Source: Clostridiales bacterium UBA6330 (GTDB lineage: Bacteria > Bacillota > Clostridia > Oscillospirales > CAG-272). Taken from it: a stretch of DNA of 5,267 bases. The translations under genes and the position numbers were made by a program. Below, piece after piece: positions 5,237 to 5,267 of the stretch. The stretch covers positions 1 to 5,267 of the forward strand of contig DJSQ01000220.1 in NCBI GenBank assembly GCA_002438075.1, read 5' to 3'. Under the pieces are notes generated by a model that was given only the letters and a program-made list of their open reading frames with translations, was not told the origin of the DNA and searched no databases. Position 1 is the first letter of the stretch; each line of letters begins with the position of its first letter.

Positions 5237-5267
5237 GAAAGACCTTGGGGGATAGGAAGACCTTGGA
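5237..5267. repeat. Start of a repeat shared with the upstream hairpin, probable left part of a terminator
   Basis: GAAAGACCTTGGGG (5237-5250) is the exact reverse complement of 276-289, which is the right base of the upstream hairpin plus its T-rich tail. Within the segment, AAGACCTTGG occurs twice, at 5239-5248 and 5257-5266. By analogy this would be the A-rich side and first stem arm of another hairpin whose other half lies beyond the window, ending the operon after dnaJ. The match is seen; the terminator role is inferred. Confidence 0.4.

Overview
The window holds one complete class I heat-shock operon, hrcA-grpE-dnaK-dnaJ, all on the + strand, preceded by a 470-base non-coding stretch rich in inverted repeats. 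The gene order, the CIRCE operator beside a sigma-A type promoter, strong AAGGAG/GGAGG ribosome binding sites, and a DnaK lacking the insertion near residue 75 that Gram-negative DnaKs carry all point to the Firmicutes. The fairly high G+C content of the coding regions would fit a Clostridia lineage such as Oscillospiraceae, but that placement is inference; no species can be named from this sequence.

Layout. Bases 1-84 hold no recognisable gene, only two weak edge frames. Bases 104-213 form a 110-base palindromic element with perfect 25-base arms. Bases 232-282 form a perfect 23-bp G/C-rich hairpin followed by a T-rich run, which looks like a terminator facing right. A lone exact CIRCE half-site lies at 301-309. 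The operon promoter (-35 at 356-361, extended -10 at 376-384) and a perfect CIRCE (396-422) follow. Then come hrcA (471-1544, TTG start), grpE (1537-2103, overlapping hrcA by 8 bases), dnaK (2153-3997), a UUCG-capped hairpin (4010-4037), and dnaJ (4083-5234). The last 33 bases begin what may be a second copy of the upstream hairpin sequence in opposite orientation.

How the genes work together. HrcA is the repressor that binds CIRCE and shuts off its own operon. DnaK is the ATP-driven Hsp70 chaperone, DnaJ delivers unfolded clients and triggers ATP hydrolysis, and GrpE releases ADP to reset the cycle. In Firmicutes HrcA activity is known to depend on GroEL, so misfolded protein that occupies GroEL relieves repression; groESL itself is not in this window.

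The protein-coding part is an ordinary core operon with a few unusual residues. No new system was found. The parts that merit a second look are the upstream structured DNA, the extra CIRCE half-site, and the repeat shared by both ends of the operon.
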